NCBI GenBank assembly: GCA_025350365.1
Contig: JANXXY010000176.1
Span: 1 to 16,943, forward strand
Direction of reading: 5' to 3'
Length of the DNA stretch: 16,943 bases
Source of the DNA: Bacteroidales bacterium
Lineage (GTDB): Bacteria > Bacteroidota > Bacteroidia > Bacteroidales > JAAUTT01
Below the pieces are notes generated by a model. It ran no database searches and had not been told where the DNA came from. It worked only from the letters and a program-made list of their open reading frames with translations. A program made the translations under genes and the position numbers. Shown here one piece after another: positions 1-6,544 of the stretch. Each line of letters opens with the position of its first letter. Positions within the stretch are counted from its first letter, which is position 1.

Positions 1-1110
1 GAATCTCTCTTTGCAGGCCTCACAGATGCGGGCATTCTTCGCTTAGAGATAAAAAGACTTTTTAGGTGGCTTAAAGAAAAACAAGTTACTGCAATTATTA
101 CCGGGGAGCCGGTACAAGAAACGTATACCCGGCATGGTATGGAGCAGTACATTTCCGATTGCATCATTTTACTGGATAACAGGGTTAATCAACAAATTGC
201 CATTCGAAGAATCCGGGTTGTTAAATACCGTGGTTCAAAACATGGTACAAACGAATATCCTTTCGTGATTGACAAAGAAGGACTTTCAGTAATTCCGATC
301 ACTTCGGTCGGTCTTGATCAACCAGGTACCGCTAAAAAAGTTTCGACTGGAATTCCATCGTTAGACAAATTGTTCAAGGGGGGAAAGCCAGGTTATACCA
401 GGGGTAGTACGATACTTGCTTCAGGTACTGCAGGCACCGGAAAAACAAGCTTAGCTGCCGCATTCGCGGTAGCAAGTTGTGAACGCGGAGAACGCTGTCT
501 TTTCTTGTCCTATGAGGAATCGGCGGGGCAACTTACTCAAAACATGAGTTCTATAGGTATTCATTTTGAACCAATGATCAAAAAAGGACTCTTAAAGATA
601 GTGTCTACGAGGCCTTCTTTTTTTGGTTTAGAGATGCATTTACTCGATTTGTATAAACTCATTGCAGAATTTAAACCAAAAGCGGTTGTCATAGATCCCC
701 TGACAAGTCTCATTGGAGAAGGTGACCAACGTGAAATCCGATCAATGATTACCCGCATGATTGATCTTTTAAAATCAAATGGTATCACCAGTTTTTTTAC
801 AAGCCTTGTTTCTTCGGCTGCACAAAATGATACGAGCGGAGAAATGGGAGTATCCTCATTAATAGACACCTGGATAGTAGTGAGAGAATTAGAAGAAGAT
901 TTTAGCAAAAAACGCATTCGTGGACTTTTTATTGTTAAGTCTCGTGGCACGGGTCACGACAGTGATGTGCATAAATTGATTTTAAGTGATGATGGAATTA
1001 ATTTGATTCCAATGGTTAGTGAATCCACACTGATAGCCAATAAGGAAAAGAAGATTGGTAAAAATGTTTCCCAGGCTCAAAAATTAATTAAACAAGATAA
1101 AGGTGAATAA
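1..1110 (+). CDS. KaiC-like double-domain RecA ATPase, 5'-truncated by the window edge
   Basis: The reading frame is open from base 1, so the gene begins outside the window; an ATG at 139 is internal, not the start. About 369 codons remain. The first part (1-300) is the end of the CI-type domain, with the KaiC-family stretches VTAIITGE and YRGSKHGTNEYPF. A complete second RecA/KaiC domain follows: Walker A GTAGTGKTS (424-450), the paired catalytic glutamates in SYEES (514-519) and Walker B VVIDP with Asp at 694-696. In cyanobacterial KaiC the autophosphorylated residues are Ser-Thr in ISTITDT; the matching place here reads VSSLIDT (Ser codons 853-858), so two phosphorylatable residues are kept. 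The family comprises ATP-binding signalling proteins; a clock role cannot be claimed. The stop codon lies inside the following cheB-type gene, which suggests co-transcription. Confidence 0.92.
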   Translation, partial: ESLFAGLTDAGILRLEIKRLFRWLKEKQVTAIITGEPVQETYTRHGMEQYISDCIILLDNRVNQQIAIRRIRVVKYRGSKHGTNEYPFVIDKEGLSVIPITSVGLDQPGTAKKVSTGIPSLDKLFKGGKPGYTRGSTILASGTAGTGKTSLAAAFAVASCERGERCLFLSYEESAGQLTQNMSSIGIHFEPMIKKGLLKIVSTRPSFFGLEMHLLDLYKLIAEFKPKAVVIDPLTSLIGEGDQREIRSMITRMIDLLKSNGITSFFTSLVSSAAQNDTSGEMGVSSLIDTWIVVRELEEDFSKKRIRGLFIVKSRGTGHDSDVHKLILSDDGINLIPMVSESTLIANKEKKIGKNVSQAQKLIKQDKGE

Positions 1111-1738
1111 TAAACAAGGGAAGCAACCTGCCATAGATATGGGAGCATTGCACCCAAAATTAATTGTTGGCATTGGTGGATCAGCCGGTGCACTCAATGC
1201 TTATAAGGCTCTTCTGGATGCACTGCCATCTAATACAGGTATGGCCTTTGTTATTATTTCTCACATGAATCCCAAAGCCCATAGTCAGTTAGCTGAAATA
1301 TTGTCGCGTCATACGAAAATGACGGTAATGGCGGCTTCTAAGGCGATGTCAATCCTTCCGAATCATGTCTACGTAATTCCTCCGGACGCAGATTTGTTCA
1401 TTAAAAATTACACATTCAAAGTCATCTCGCCACGCTCTGGCAGGAATAAGCAGATAGATGTATTTTTTGCTTCTTTAGCAGAAGCAATGGGAGTGCGTGC
1501 AATGGGCATTGTCTTGTCAGGATATGATGGCGACGGCACTGAGGGATGCAAGCACATACAGGCAAACGGAGGAAAAACCTTTGCTCAGGATATGTCTGCC
1601 GAAGTTGACGACATGCCTCATAGCGCTGAGGCTTCAGGCTGTATTGATTTTGTTATGTCTCCAGACAAAATTCCAGGTAAACTAAAAAGTTTGGCAGCTG
1701 CACTTAAAACCCTGGAAACTAAGAAAAATTTATCCTAA
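1103..1738 (+). CDS. cheB: stand-alone CheB-type methylesterase domain protein
   Basis: A 211-residue protein made only of the CheB C-terminal hydrolase domain; there is no N-terminal receiver domain. In classical CheB this domain removes methyl groups from glutamates of chemoreceptors. The triad can be placed: Ser27 in GIGGSAGAL, His54 in IISHMN and Asp144 in LSGYDGDGTEG, with spacing close to that of Salmonella CheB. The chosen start is GTG at 1103, overlapping the KaiC-like gene by 8 bases; ATG at 1139 is an alternative that removes 12 non-conserved residues and leaves the domain whole. No CheR, receptor or CheA is visible, so the substrate is unknown. CheB-like domains are common in Bacteroidota sensor operons with histidine kinases, and a role in such signalling is inferred. 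Confidence 0.88.
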   Translation: MNNKQGKQPAIDMGALHPKLIVGIGGSAGALNAYKALLDALPSNTGMAFVIISHMNPKAHSQLAEILSRHTKMTVMAASKAMSILPNHVYVIPPDADLFIKNYTFKVISPRSGRNKQIDVFFASLAEAMGVRAMGIVLSGYDGDGTEGCKHIQANGGKTFAQDMSAEVDDMPHSAEASGCIDFVMSPDKIPGKLKSLAAALKTLETKKNLS

Positions 1739-1837
1739 AGTCGGTTATTTTAAAATAGTGGTAAAAAATTCAAATTTTTAAATTGAAACACAATGCTATT
1801 AACCGCAGCTAACTAAAATGAATATAATTTTTTCATT

Positions 1838-2101
1838 CTATTCAATATCTTTCTTTTCAATTTGTTCCAACTTTTGCAAGATGTCTTTATGAGTGGCAAG
1901 TAATTCACGCATTTTAATAAAAATACGAACGATTTGCAAATTAACTTGAATAGCTCTTTCACTATTTAAAACATTTGCCAACATAACTGCTCCATGTTCC
2001 GTAAACTCATATGTTAAAAAAGATGAAAATTTTAATTTTTTAAGGTGGTCACAATTTGTGATCACATACTCCTTTTCGCTTCTAAAAATTATAACATGAA
2101 A
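1838..2101 (-). pseudogene. ORF6N-domain protein, C-terminal half (frameshifted, early stop)
   Basis: From GTG at 2065 the frame gives 75 residues that read as the second half of an ORF6N/KilA-N-type DNA-binding protein: ITNCDHLKKLKF, YEFTEHGAVMLANVLNSE and VNLQIVRIFIKMRE. The frame stays open upstream to a TGA at 2102-2104, and its residues there (RSEKEY before VITNCDHL) continue the family alignment. The missing N-terminal half is found in another frame just upstream, so a frameshift lies near 2090-2100. At the 3' end TAG (1838-1840) stands where family members usually continue with Gln; codons after it read NEKII and stay open to a stop at 1799-1801, suggesting a nonsense change. ORF6N proteins are common in phage and toxin-antitoxin neighbourhoods. 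Probably non-functional. Confidence 0.8.
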
Positions 2102-2265
2102 TCATCCGGAAAACGTTTAATGTTTCTTTTTACCGCTTGATTGAGTTTTTGGTAGTTACCCAATTCCCGTAAAGAATGGTGAACAACTTCCTTCATAGTA
2201 TCAATATGGGTTATCTCCATTGCTTTTTTTACCAGGTCAACATCTAATTCAATAAAAAAAATCAT
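2089..2265 (-). pseudogene. chimeric ORF: VapB-like antitoxin N-terminus joined to ORF6N fragment
   Basis: A 58-codon ORF. Its ATG (2265-2263) overlaps the TGA of mazF by four bases (ATGA), so it could be translated by coupling to mazF. Residues 1-35 resemble the ribbon-helix-helix start of VapB antitoxins (LDVDLVKKAMEITHIDTMKE, then a VVHHSLREL helix). From residue 36 the sequence changes to the ORF6N hallmark LNQAVKRNIKRFPDDFM, which normally sits in the middle of that family's N-terminal half. Translation stops three codons later at TAA (2091-2089), because the frame is lost relative to the rest of the ORF6N gene. The join, near 2157-2161, looks like a deletion that removed the end of a vapB gene (and any vapC) and the start of an ORF6N gene. 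Whether a product is made is unknown. Confidence 0.7.
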
Positions 2266-2606
2266 TTTTTTTTATCTATAATGGTATTAATAATGCTAGT
2301 TACTTCATCAACCAATGATTCAGGGGCTTTTGTGATAAATGTTGCCTTCCTTTCAACCCAGTCTAGGTTTTTCACATGATCAGCAAGTATTACTCCCGAG
2401 ACTCCTTTAAGATTAATTTTCACTTCGAAGGGGTAGCCTTTCACTTTACTTGTGATAGTGCAGAGAACGGCAAGTCCAACAATCTGATTATATCTTTTTT
2501 CAGAAAGTACAATCGCTGGTCGGTGTAATGTCTGCTCTTTTCCTGCTTGCGAATCAAATTCAATCCAAATAACATCACCACGTTCAGGTATGTAACTTTT
2601 TACCAT
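2262..2606 (-). CDS. mazF: MazF-family endoribonuclease toxin
   Basis: A 114-residue protein of the PemK/MazF family, which cleaves mRNA at short sequence motifs and is neutralised by MazE. The start was set at ATG 2606 (MVKSYIPERGDVIW), because the 40 residues upstream in the same frame overlap mazE and match no MazF. The family signature is complete: GDVIWIEFD, GKEQTLHRPAIVLSEKRYNQ, ITSKVKGYPFEV and HVKNLDW. Arg29 and Thr52 fall at the positions of the catalytic Arg29 and Thr52 of E. coli MazF; the usual Pro of PIT is Thr here. The start lies 7 bases inside mazE and the stop overlaps the next ORF by 4 bases, so the three are one transcript. It appears intact. The stop lies beside an A8-TCA-T9 run on the + strand, a likely slippage site. 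Confidence 0.93.
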   Translation of the reverse strand: MVKSYIPERGDVIWIEFDSQAGKEQTLHRPAIVLSEKRYNQIVGLAVLCTITSKVKGYPFEVKINLKGVSGVILADHVKNLDWVERKATFITKAPESLVDEVTSIINTIIDKKK

Positions 2607-2842
2607 ATTTCCCTCCCCACAATATTTCCAGGTTGGGTTTCGGCATGAATATTTTCTGAAGTGACCAAACTTAAAAATTCGTCGAGTGTTTTTTTCTTTT
2701 TGAGTATAGGTTTCATTATTATACAACCATTGTCAAATGCTAAATCAATTACCGTACCTTCTTCAATATTAGCATTTGTAGTATAGGCTTTAGGTATTCT
2801 AATAGCTAAACTATTACCCCATTTTTGTGCAGTTACGTGCAT
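2600..2842 (-). CDS. mazE: MazE-family (AbrB-fold) antitoxin
   Basis: An 80-residue antitoxin. The N-terminal half has the swapped-hairpin AbrB/MazE motif QKWGNSLAIRIPK followed by IEEGTVIDLAFDNGCIIMKP, which binds DNA as a dimer. The acidic C-terminal tail (about residues 50-80, with TLDEFLSLV) is the part that in this family wraps around and blocks MazF. It overlaps the mazF start by 7 bases, the usual antitoxin-first order that ensures translation of both. MazE-MazF complexes normally repress their own promoter, and two palindromes lie upstream (2863-2876 and 2924-2938). The start at ATG 2842 is the only sensible one; no Shine-Dalgarno sequence is visible. Confidence 0.92.
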   Translation of the reverse strand: MHVTAQKWGNSLAIRIPKAYTTNANIEEGTVIDLAFDNGCIIMKPILKKKKTLDEFLSLVTSENIHAETQPGNIVGREIW

Positions 2843-2862
2843 ATATATTTTATTTTAATGTT

Positions 2863-2876
2863 TATACGAATGTATA
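2863..2876. promoter_or_regulatory. palindrome TATAC-GAAT-GTATA in the mazEF leader
   Basis: A perfect inverted repeat with 5-base arms and a 4-base centre, 21 bases upstream of the mazE start. MazE-type antitoxins bind palindromic operators near their own promoter, so this is a candidate operator. It lies downstream of the proposed transcription start. The short AT-rich arms could arise by chance. Confidence 0.35.
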
Positions 2877-2894
2877 TACTTATTATTAATATCC

Positions 2895-2902
2895 CAAAAC
2901 TA
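2895..2902 (-). promoter_or_regulatory. candidate -7 element for mazEF (TAGTTTTG)
   Basis: On the - strand TAGTTTTG fits the Bacteroidota -7 consensus TAnnTTTG and lies about 50 bases upstream of mazE. There is no clean TTG at the -33 position; that place is occupied by the palindrome at 2924-2938. The same 13-base string CAAAACTATTTTG (2895-2907) recurs upstream of the metallopeptidase gene. Confidence 0.4.
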
Positions 2903-2923
2903 TTTTGATTGATTTAGATTGCT

Positions 2924-2938
2924 CGAATAATTTATTCG
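2924..2938. promoter_or_regulatory. palindrome CGAATAA-T-TTATTCG, candidate mazEF operator
   Basis: A perfect inverted repeat with 7-base arms and a single central base. It coincides with the expected -33 region of the proposed mazEF promoter, where a repressor would block RNA polymerase. It is the better of the two operator candidates upstream of mazE. It could also act on the + strand gene that starts at 3082. Binding is inferred. Confidence 0.4.
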
Positions 2939-3081
2939 TTTAGATGCAATAAATATGGACATTCAAAAAAAAATTCAAAAAATCTTTAAACGGCATCAGG
3001 GTACTTTATATGTTCTGTGTGATATTGGTGAAAACGGTTCATAAGAACAGAAATTTAATAACCATAAAAAATAAAAGTATC

Positions 3082-4215
3082 ATGAAAAATTTACGTATCA
3101 TTTTCTCAGTATCACTTATCGCTGTAACTTTATTTATTCAAAGTTGCCAAAAGAACGAACCTAATAGCGCCCAATCCGACACCGGAATCCTTCCGGCACG
3201 TTTTAAAGTAGAAATTCCGGCTTCGTTAAGCAGCGCTGCTACAACAACAAAATCAGCTTCAGCAACCAATGCCGATACAATAAAAGGCAATGCCATTTAC
3301 CAAAACCTTAAAACCTTCATTGCAGTAGGCGAAGGAGCAGGCGACATTGTCGAAAAAATTATCGGAGCCATCGCATTGTATCATATCGACCGCCCGATGG
3401 TGCTCAGCTACCAAAGCAACGACGACAATCGCGTTAAAAATCTGGTAGTAAAAGAAAACATTGAATACAACGGTCGTACCTGGAGATACATGCTAACCAT
3501 TGCCGATGCAGCATCTGAAGGCGAAGCTGATGGAGGCAAGGCCATGCAGATACTCTGGAACCCAACACCAATTGAGGGTATTGCAATTCTTCGTCCCTAC
3601 AATATCGACAGAGACAAAAACAAAGCATCACTCGACGCAACGTTGCGCATCGAATACTCGGAAATAGCCACTAATGATTATGATTCGCATATGATTGTTG
3701 ATATAGCCAACTTACCATTACCCGATGCCCGTATCGACCAGTTTGCCCTTCATTCCCTTAAGATGTTTGTCGGTAAAAAAGGCAATAATGTGGATGTATA
3801 TGGAAATTCAGATCATCCAAACGCTAAATTCTTTACCGAAAGTGCCGGGTTTGACTGGGCATTTGCAGCTTCAGGATTAACTGCCGAAAACATTGGCGTT
3901 GCTGAGGTTGGAATTCCTCCAAGCACATTGGATAACAGTACCCGTAAGGTTTTGCTCGACGATTATTCTATTAAAAATGTTCTCACCATACAGATTAATA
4001 AATGGTATTTCGATATCACATCATTCCATATTGATGCCACCGAACTTTCAAAATACCTGCAGAATGCTGATGCACCTGGTTATTTCGACAATGCTGGATT
4101 TATCCAGGCAGGCAAATCTCCTGATGCCAAATACGATGCTCTTGCAAGCCGTATAAAACTGCTTACTCCGTTTAATCCTAAATCGGTTAATGAATTAACA
4201 ATCGATTTTAAATAG
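3082..4215 (+). CDS. lipoprotein of unknown function
   Basis: A 377-residue protein I do not recognise. The start was set at ATG 3082 (MKNLRIIFSV), because it gives a clean lipoprotein signal peptide: two basic/polar residues, a hydrophobic core and a lipobox-like IQSC with Cys22. The frame is open back to 3010, but that extension would bury the signal peptide. After Cys22 comes a Ser/Thr/Ala-rich linker (about 27-65), then a mixed alpha/beta body with many Asp, Asn and Tyr residues and no obvious catalytic motif. No transmembrane segment follows the signal. It is probably anchored to the outer or inner membrane. It is flanked by the divergent mazEF promoter region and a convergent metallopeptidase gene, and ends 21 bases before a strong hairpin. 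It seems to be a single-gene transcript. Confidence 0.85.
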   Translation: MKNLRIIFSVSLIAVTLFIQSCQKNEPNSAQSDTGILPARFKVEIPASLSSAATTTKSASATNADTIKGNAIYQNLKTFIAVGEGAGDIVEKIIGAIALYHIDRPMVLSYQSNDDNRVKNLVVKENIEYNGRTWRYMLTIADAASEGEADGGKAMQILWNPTPIEGIAILRPYNIDRDKNKASLDATLRIEYSEIATNDYDSHMIVDIANLPLPDARIDQFALHSLKMFVGKKGNNVDVYGNSDHPNAKFFTESAGFDWAFAASGLTAENIGVAEVGIPPSTLDNSTRKVLLDDYSIKNVLTIQINKWYFDITSFHIDATELSKYLQNADAPGYFDNAGFIQAGKSPDAKYDALASRIKLLTPFNPKSVNELTIDFK

Positions 4216-4231
4216 ATATTTAAATACAATG

Positions 4232-4280
4232 ACATGAAAACACGAAGTTTTAGTAATAACTATACTTCGTGTTTTCGTGT
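4232..4280. terminator. bidirectional hairpin between convergent genes
   Basis: GAAAACACGAAGT (4236-4248) and ACTTCGTGTTTTC (4264-4276) are perfect complements. The stem extends outward by one G-T wobble and ACA/TGT, giving about 17 pairs with a 15-base AT-rich loop. It stands between the stops of two convergent genes (4215 on +, 4291 on -). Runs of A and T in the arms supply U-tracts in either direction. This fits a shared factor-independent terminator. Confidence 0.8.
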
Positions 4281-4290
4281 TTGTTTTAGT

Positions 4291-6351
4291 TTATTTCACT
4301 TTGGTAAGTGCCTTGTCAACAGCTTCAAGCAAAGGTTTGTCGGATAGTTCCTGACCCAGATTTTCCTTCAGCCACAACTGCGGAATAATGCGTCCATGAT
4401 TATAGATACGCATTACCTCGTCGGCAAAATTCTTTCCTTCGACAGCTTTTTCAATCTGAAAATCGATGAGGTGTCCAATCGGATACGCCGATAGATATAG
4501 CGGGTTATCGATCATGTGCGAGTAGACAGCTAGTATTGATTGATCCTTTACACCAAATATTTCTGCATAATATTTGTTCCAAATGTCTTTAGCAATTATA
4601 ATCACAGCTTCTTTCAGCTGTTCCTTGGTAGCATCCTGATGTTGATAAAGCCATTTCCAAACATTCATATCAACCATTGAAACACCCATAATTTCGTAAT
4701 TCGACCAGAATATATCCAATGCCATGAGATCGGATTTTAGCGGATCGTTGTCTTTAATGCCTAAAAGTTCCAAATCGCGTTTCTGAAAAATAAAAGCCAG
4801 GGCTTCGGTAAATGCAGTGTTCGGCACTCCGTTTAGCAAGTAATAATCTATATCGTACAGTGTAAGTGTTTGCTCAACGCAATGGCCAAATTCGTGCACG
4901 GCAATATTAAAGCCCTTATAATCCATCCCATCTTTGCCAATCCGTGTACGAAGATGTGCTTTGTCGCCCTTCATTTGTGAGCCCCAGGCATGTCCGGATC
5001 CACGCGCCGCATCTACCTGAATCTTTGAGGCGATGTACGAAGCTTTATCGGCTTTAAAGCCAAGATTTACAAGAAGGTTAGGTATGTCGCGTTCGAAAGC
5101 TTCAGCATTAGGGTATCTCTTTCTTGTGATTTTGTCAAGTTCAGCTGTATTCACAATACTTCGGGCCTTGAAACCATCATACCAGATATCGAAGGGTTCA
5201 AGCTTGCGTTCCAAACGTTTTTCAATGAGGGCGGCTACCTTTTTTACCTCAGGGGAACTAACCAATTCTACAAAAAGTTTCTCAACATCGGGTTGAGGAA
5301 TTTCCATATTGCTCTCGAATTGAGCTTTGATGTAGGTGGGGAAAAATGGATTGTATGCATCCATTGCCTTTAATGCTTTAAAGTTGTTGAGCAACCATTC
5401 GTAACGTGAATTGGGTTCCGGGTTAATTGCCACTTCCTTTTGATTGTTATATATTTTATTGGTGAGCGGATTCCAATGGTATTTTCCTGAATTAATCACT
5501 TCCATCGGAATATCCTGGTTGATGATATGATTCATCACGGCATAAATTATCCGTTGCTTTTCCAATCCGCGATCACCTTTGTAGTTTGACTTTAGCTCGT
5601 CGCGCAAACCCCAATGGGTAATTAGTTTCATATCGGCAGGGAATAGCTTTTCATGCTTCGCGTTAATAAGGTTTCCCATAAAAATATTGTATTCGGAAAT
5701 ATAGGTATCAGCCTTAGTAACCACATCTCCATAGGTAAGAAGCAGCTCTCCCGGAATACGCGATTTGCATAGCTCGCCCAGACGCGCTAATGCCCATTGT
5801 TGCCGTGTCCACTTCGAACCCAGCTCTGTTTTCTCAGACAAACTATAAAATTTGTAATTCAAAAGAACAAAAAAGGCGATTTTATTCTTGAAAAAATCGT
5901 CACCTAAATGACTTGAGGGCTCGTAACCGCCAAACATCTGGTCAACAGCAGTTATATCGCTACCGGTAAGGTGAAGTGGTTCTTTCAATGACAATGATAT
6001 CTTATTATAATTTCCGTTCAGAACCTCCATGTTACGTGAAATCTTTTCAAAAGCAACAAGTTTTTCAGCTTCTGTTGCCAGATAATTTACGGTGCAGAAT
6101 TTCACATACTCAATGGTTGTTCCATCGCTCGACATCCAAAAGCGGGCAACTTGTTTTACCCCGGCAGCAATATCGGCTGTATTGGCATGGGGATACTTCG
6201 CCTTTAGTGAATCTGCGGCCGTTTTTACGGTTAGAGAATCGATGATATTCATTTGCAGTGATGAAGTTAAGTTGGAAGTATTTGTTTTCGGTTTGCACGA
6301 AAAAAGAGCAATTGCTAAAATAATTATCAAGGCATAAACGTTTCTATTCAT
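4291..6351 (-). CDS. HExGH zinc-metallopeptidase-like lipoprotein (M3-like)
   Basis: A 686-residue exported protein. The start at ATG 6351 was chosen because it gives a lipoprotein signal (MNRNVYALIIILAIALFSC, Cys19); the frame extends 18 codons upstream without adding anything plausible. The zinc site HEFGH is at residues 486-490 (bases 4882-4896), with His486, His490 and catalytic Glu487. A likely third ligand is Glu516 in AFTEALAF, 26 residues after the second His, close to the spacing of M3 oligopeptidases such as thimet oligopeptidase. The C-terminal part is helical and ends without a membrane segment. I infer a membrane-anchored peptidase of the gluzincin type acting in the periplasm or at the surface. 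The long N-terminal half (about 30-400) matches no family I recognise, so the substrate is unknown. It shares a terminator with the gene on the other strand. Confidence 0.75.
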   Translation of the reverse strand: MNRNVYALIIILAIALFSCKPKTNTSNLTSSLQMNIIDSLTVKTAADSLKAKYPHANTADIAAGVKQVARFWMSSDGTTIEYVKFCTVNYLATEAEKLVAFEKISRNMEVLNGNYNKISLSLKEPLHLTGSDITAVDQMFGGYEPSSHLGDDFFKNKIAFFVLLNYKFYSLSEKTELGSKWTRQQWALARLGELCKSRIPGELLLTYGDVVTKADTYISEYNIFMGNLINAKHEKLFPADMKLITHWGLRDELKSNYKGDRGLEKQRIIYAVMNHIINQDIPMEVINSGKYHWNPLTNKIYNNQKEVAINPEPNSRYEWLLNNFKALKAMDAYNPFFPTYIKAQFESNMEIPQPDVEKLFVELVSSPEVKKVAALIEKRLERKLEPFDIWYDGFKARSIVNTAELDKITRKRYPNAEAFERDIPNLLVNLGFKADKASYIASKIQVDAARGSGHAWGSQMKGDKAHLRTRIGKDGMDYKGFNIAVHEFGHCVEQTLTLYDIDYYLLNGVPNTAFTEALAFIFQKRDLELLGIKDNDPLKSDLMALDIFWSNYEIMGVSMVDMNVWKWLYQHQDATKEQLKEAVIIIAKDIWNKYYAEIFGVKDQSILAVYSHMIDNPLYLSAYPIGHLIDFQIEKAVEGKNFADEVMRIYNHGRIIPQLWLKENLGQELSDKPLLEAVDKALTKVK

Positions 6352-6375
6352 AACATTCAATTTTTGGAAATGATT

Positions 6376-6383
6376 CAAAACTA
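6376..6383 (-). promoter_or_regulatory. candidate -7 element for the metallopeptidase gene (TAGTTTTG)
   Basis: On the - strand TAGTTTTG fits TAnnTTTG and stands 24 bases upstream of the chosen ATG, implying a leader of fewer than 20 bases. No good TTG is seen at the -33 position. It lies within the 13-base palindromic string CAAAACTATTTTG (6376-6388), identical to 2895-2907. Confidence 0.35.
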
Positions 6384-6459
6384 TTTTGTGTAATTTATTA
6401 GTCACTTAATCGTCGAAATATTATTTGATGCCGAAAATTAAGCATTAATATTGCAGTTG

Positions 6460-6475
6460 CAAATTTAAAAATTTG
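6460..6475. repeat. inverted repeat CAAATTT-AA-AAATTTG
   Basis: A perfect 7-base-arm palindrome with a 2-base centre in the 193-base divergent region between the metallopeptidase gene (-) and the LEA-like lipoprotein gene (+). It could be an operator for either gene. It is AT-rich, so chance is a real alternative. Confidence 0.3.
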
Positions 6476-6501
6476 AGTACTGAGTACCAAGTATTAAGTG
6501 A
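6474..6501. repeat. degenerate 7-base tandem repeat (TGAGTAC)n
   Basis: Four consecutive 7-base units: TGAGTAC, TGAGTAC, CAAGTAT, TAAGTGA. The first two are identical and the rest drift from the same pattern. The array sits 43 bases upstream of the LEA-like lipoprotein gene. Heptamer repeats can vary in copy number, but here only two exact copies remain. Confidence 0.5.
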
Positions 6502-6544
6502 TTATAACAAACTTATTTTTACAATTTTTTAAAAAAACAGATAA

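Noticed and set aside
561..950. 129-residue - strand ORF inside the KaiC-like gene
   Set aside because: Antisense shadow of a clearly coding frame with conserved motifs.
139..1110. ATG at 139 as the start of a 323-residue KaiC-like gene
   Set aside because: The frame is open to base 1 and the upstream residues match the KaiC domain, so the true start lies outside the window.
1764..1779. AAAAATT-CA-AATTTTT as a terminator after the CheB-type gene
   Set aside because: AT-only arms with a 2-base loop would not form a stable RNA hairpin.
2254..2273. A8-TCA-T9 as a hairpin or terminator
   Set aside because: It is only A/T pairing and overlaps the mazF stop and the next start; better seen as homopolymer runs prone to slippage.
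2607..2726. Longer mazF start with 40 extra residues
   Set aside because: The extension lies inside mazE in another frame and has no MazF similarity; ATG 2606 gives the usual MazF length.
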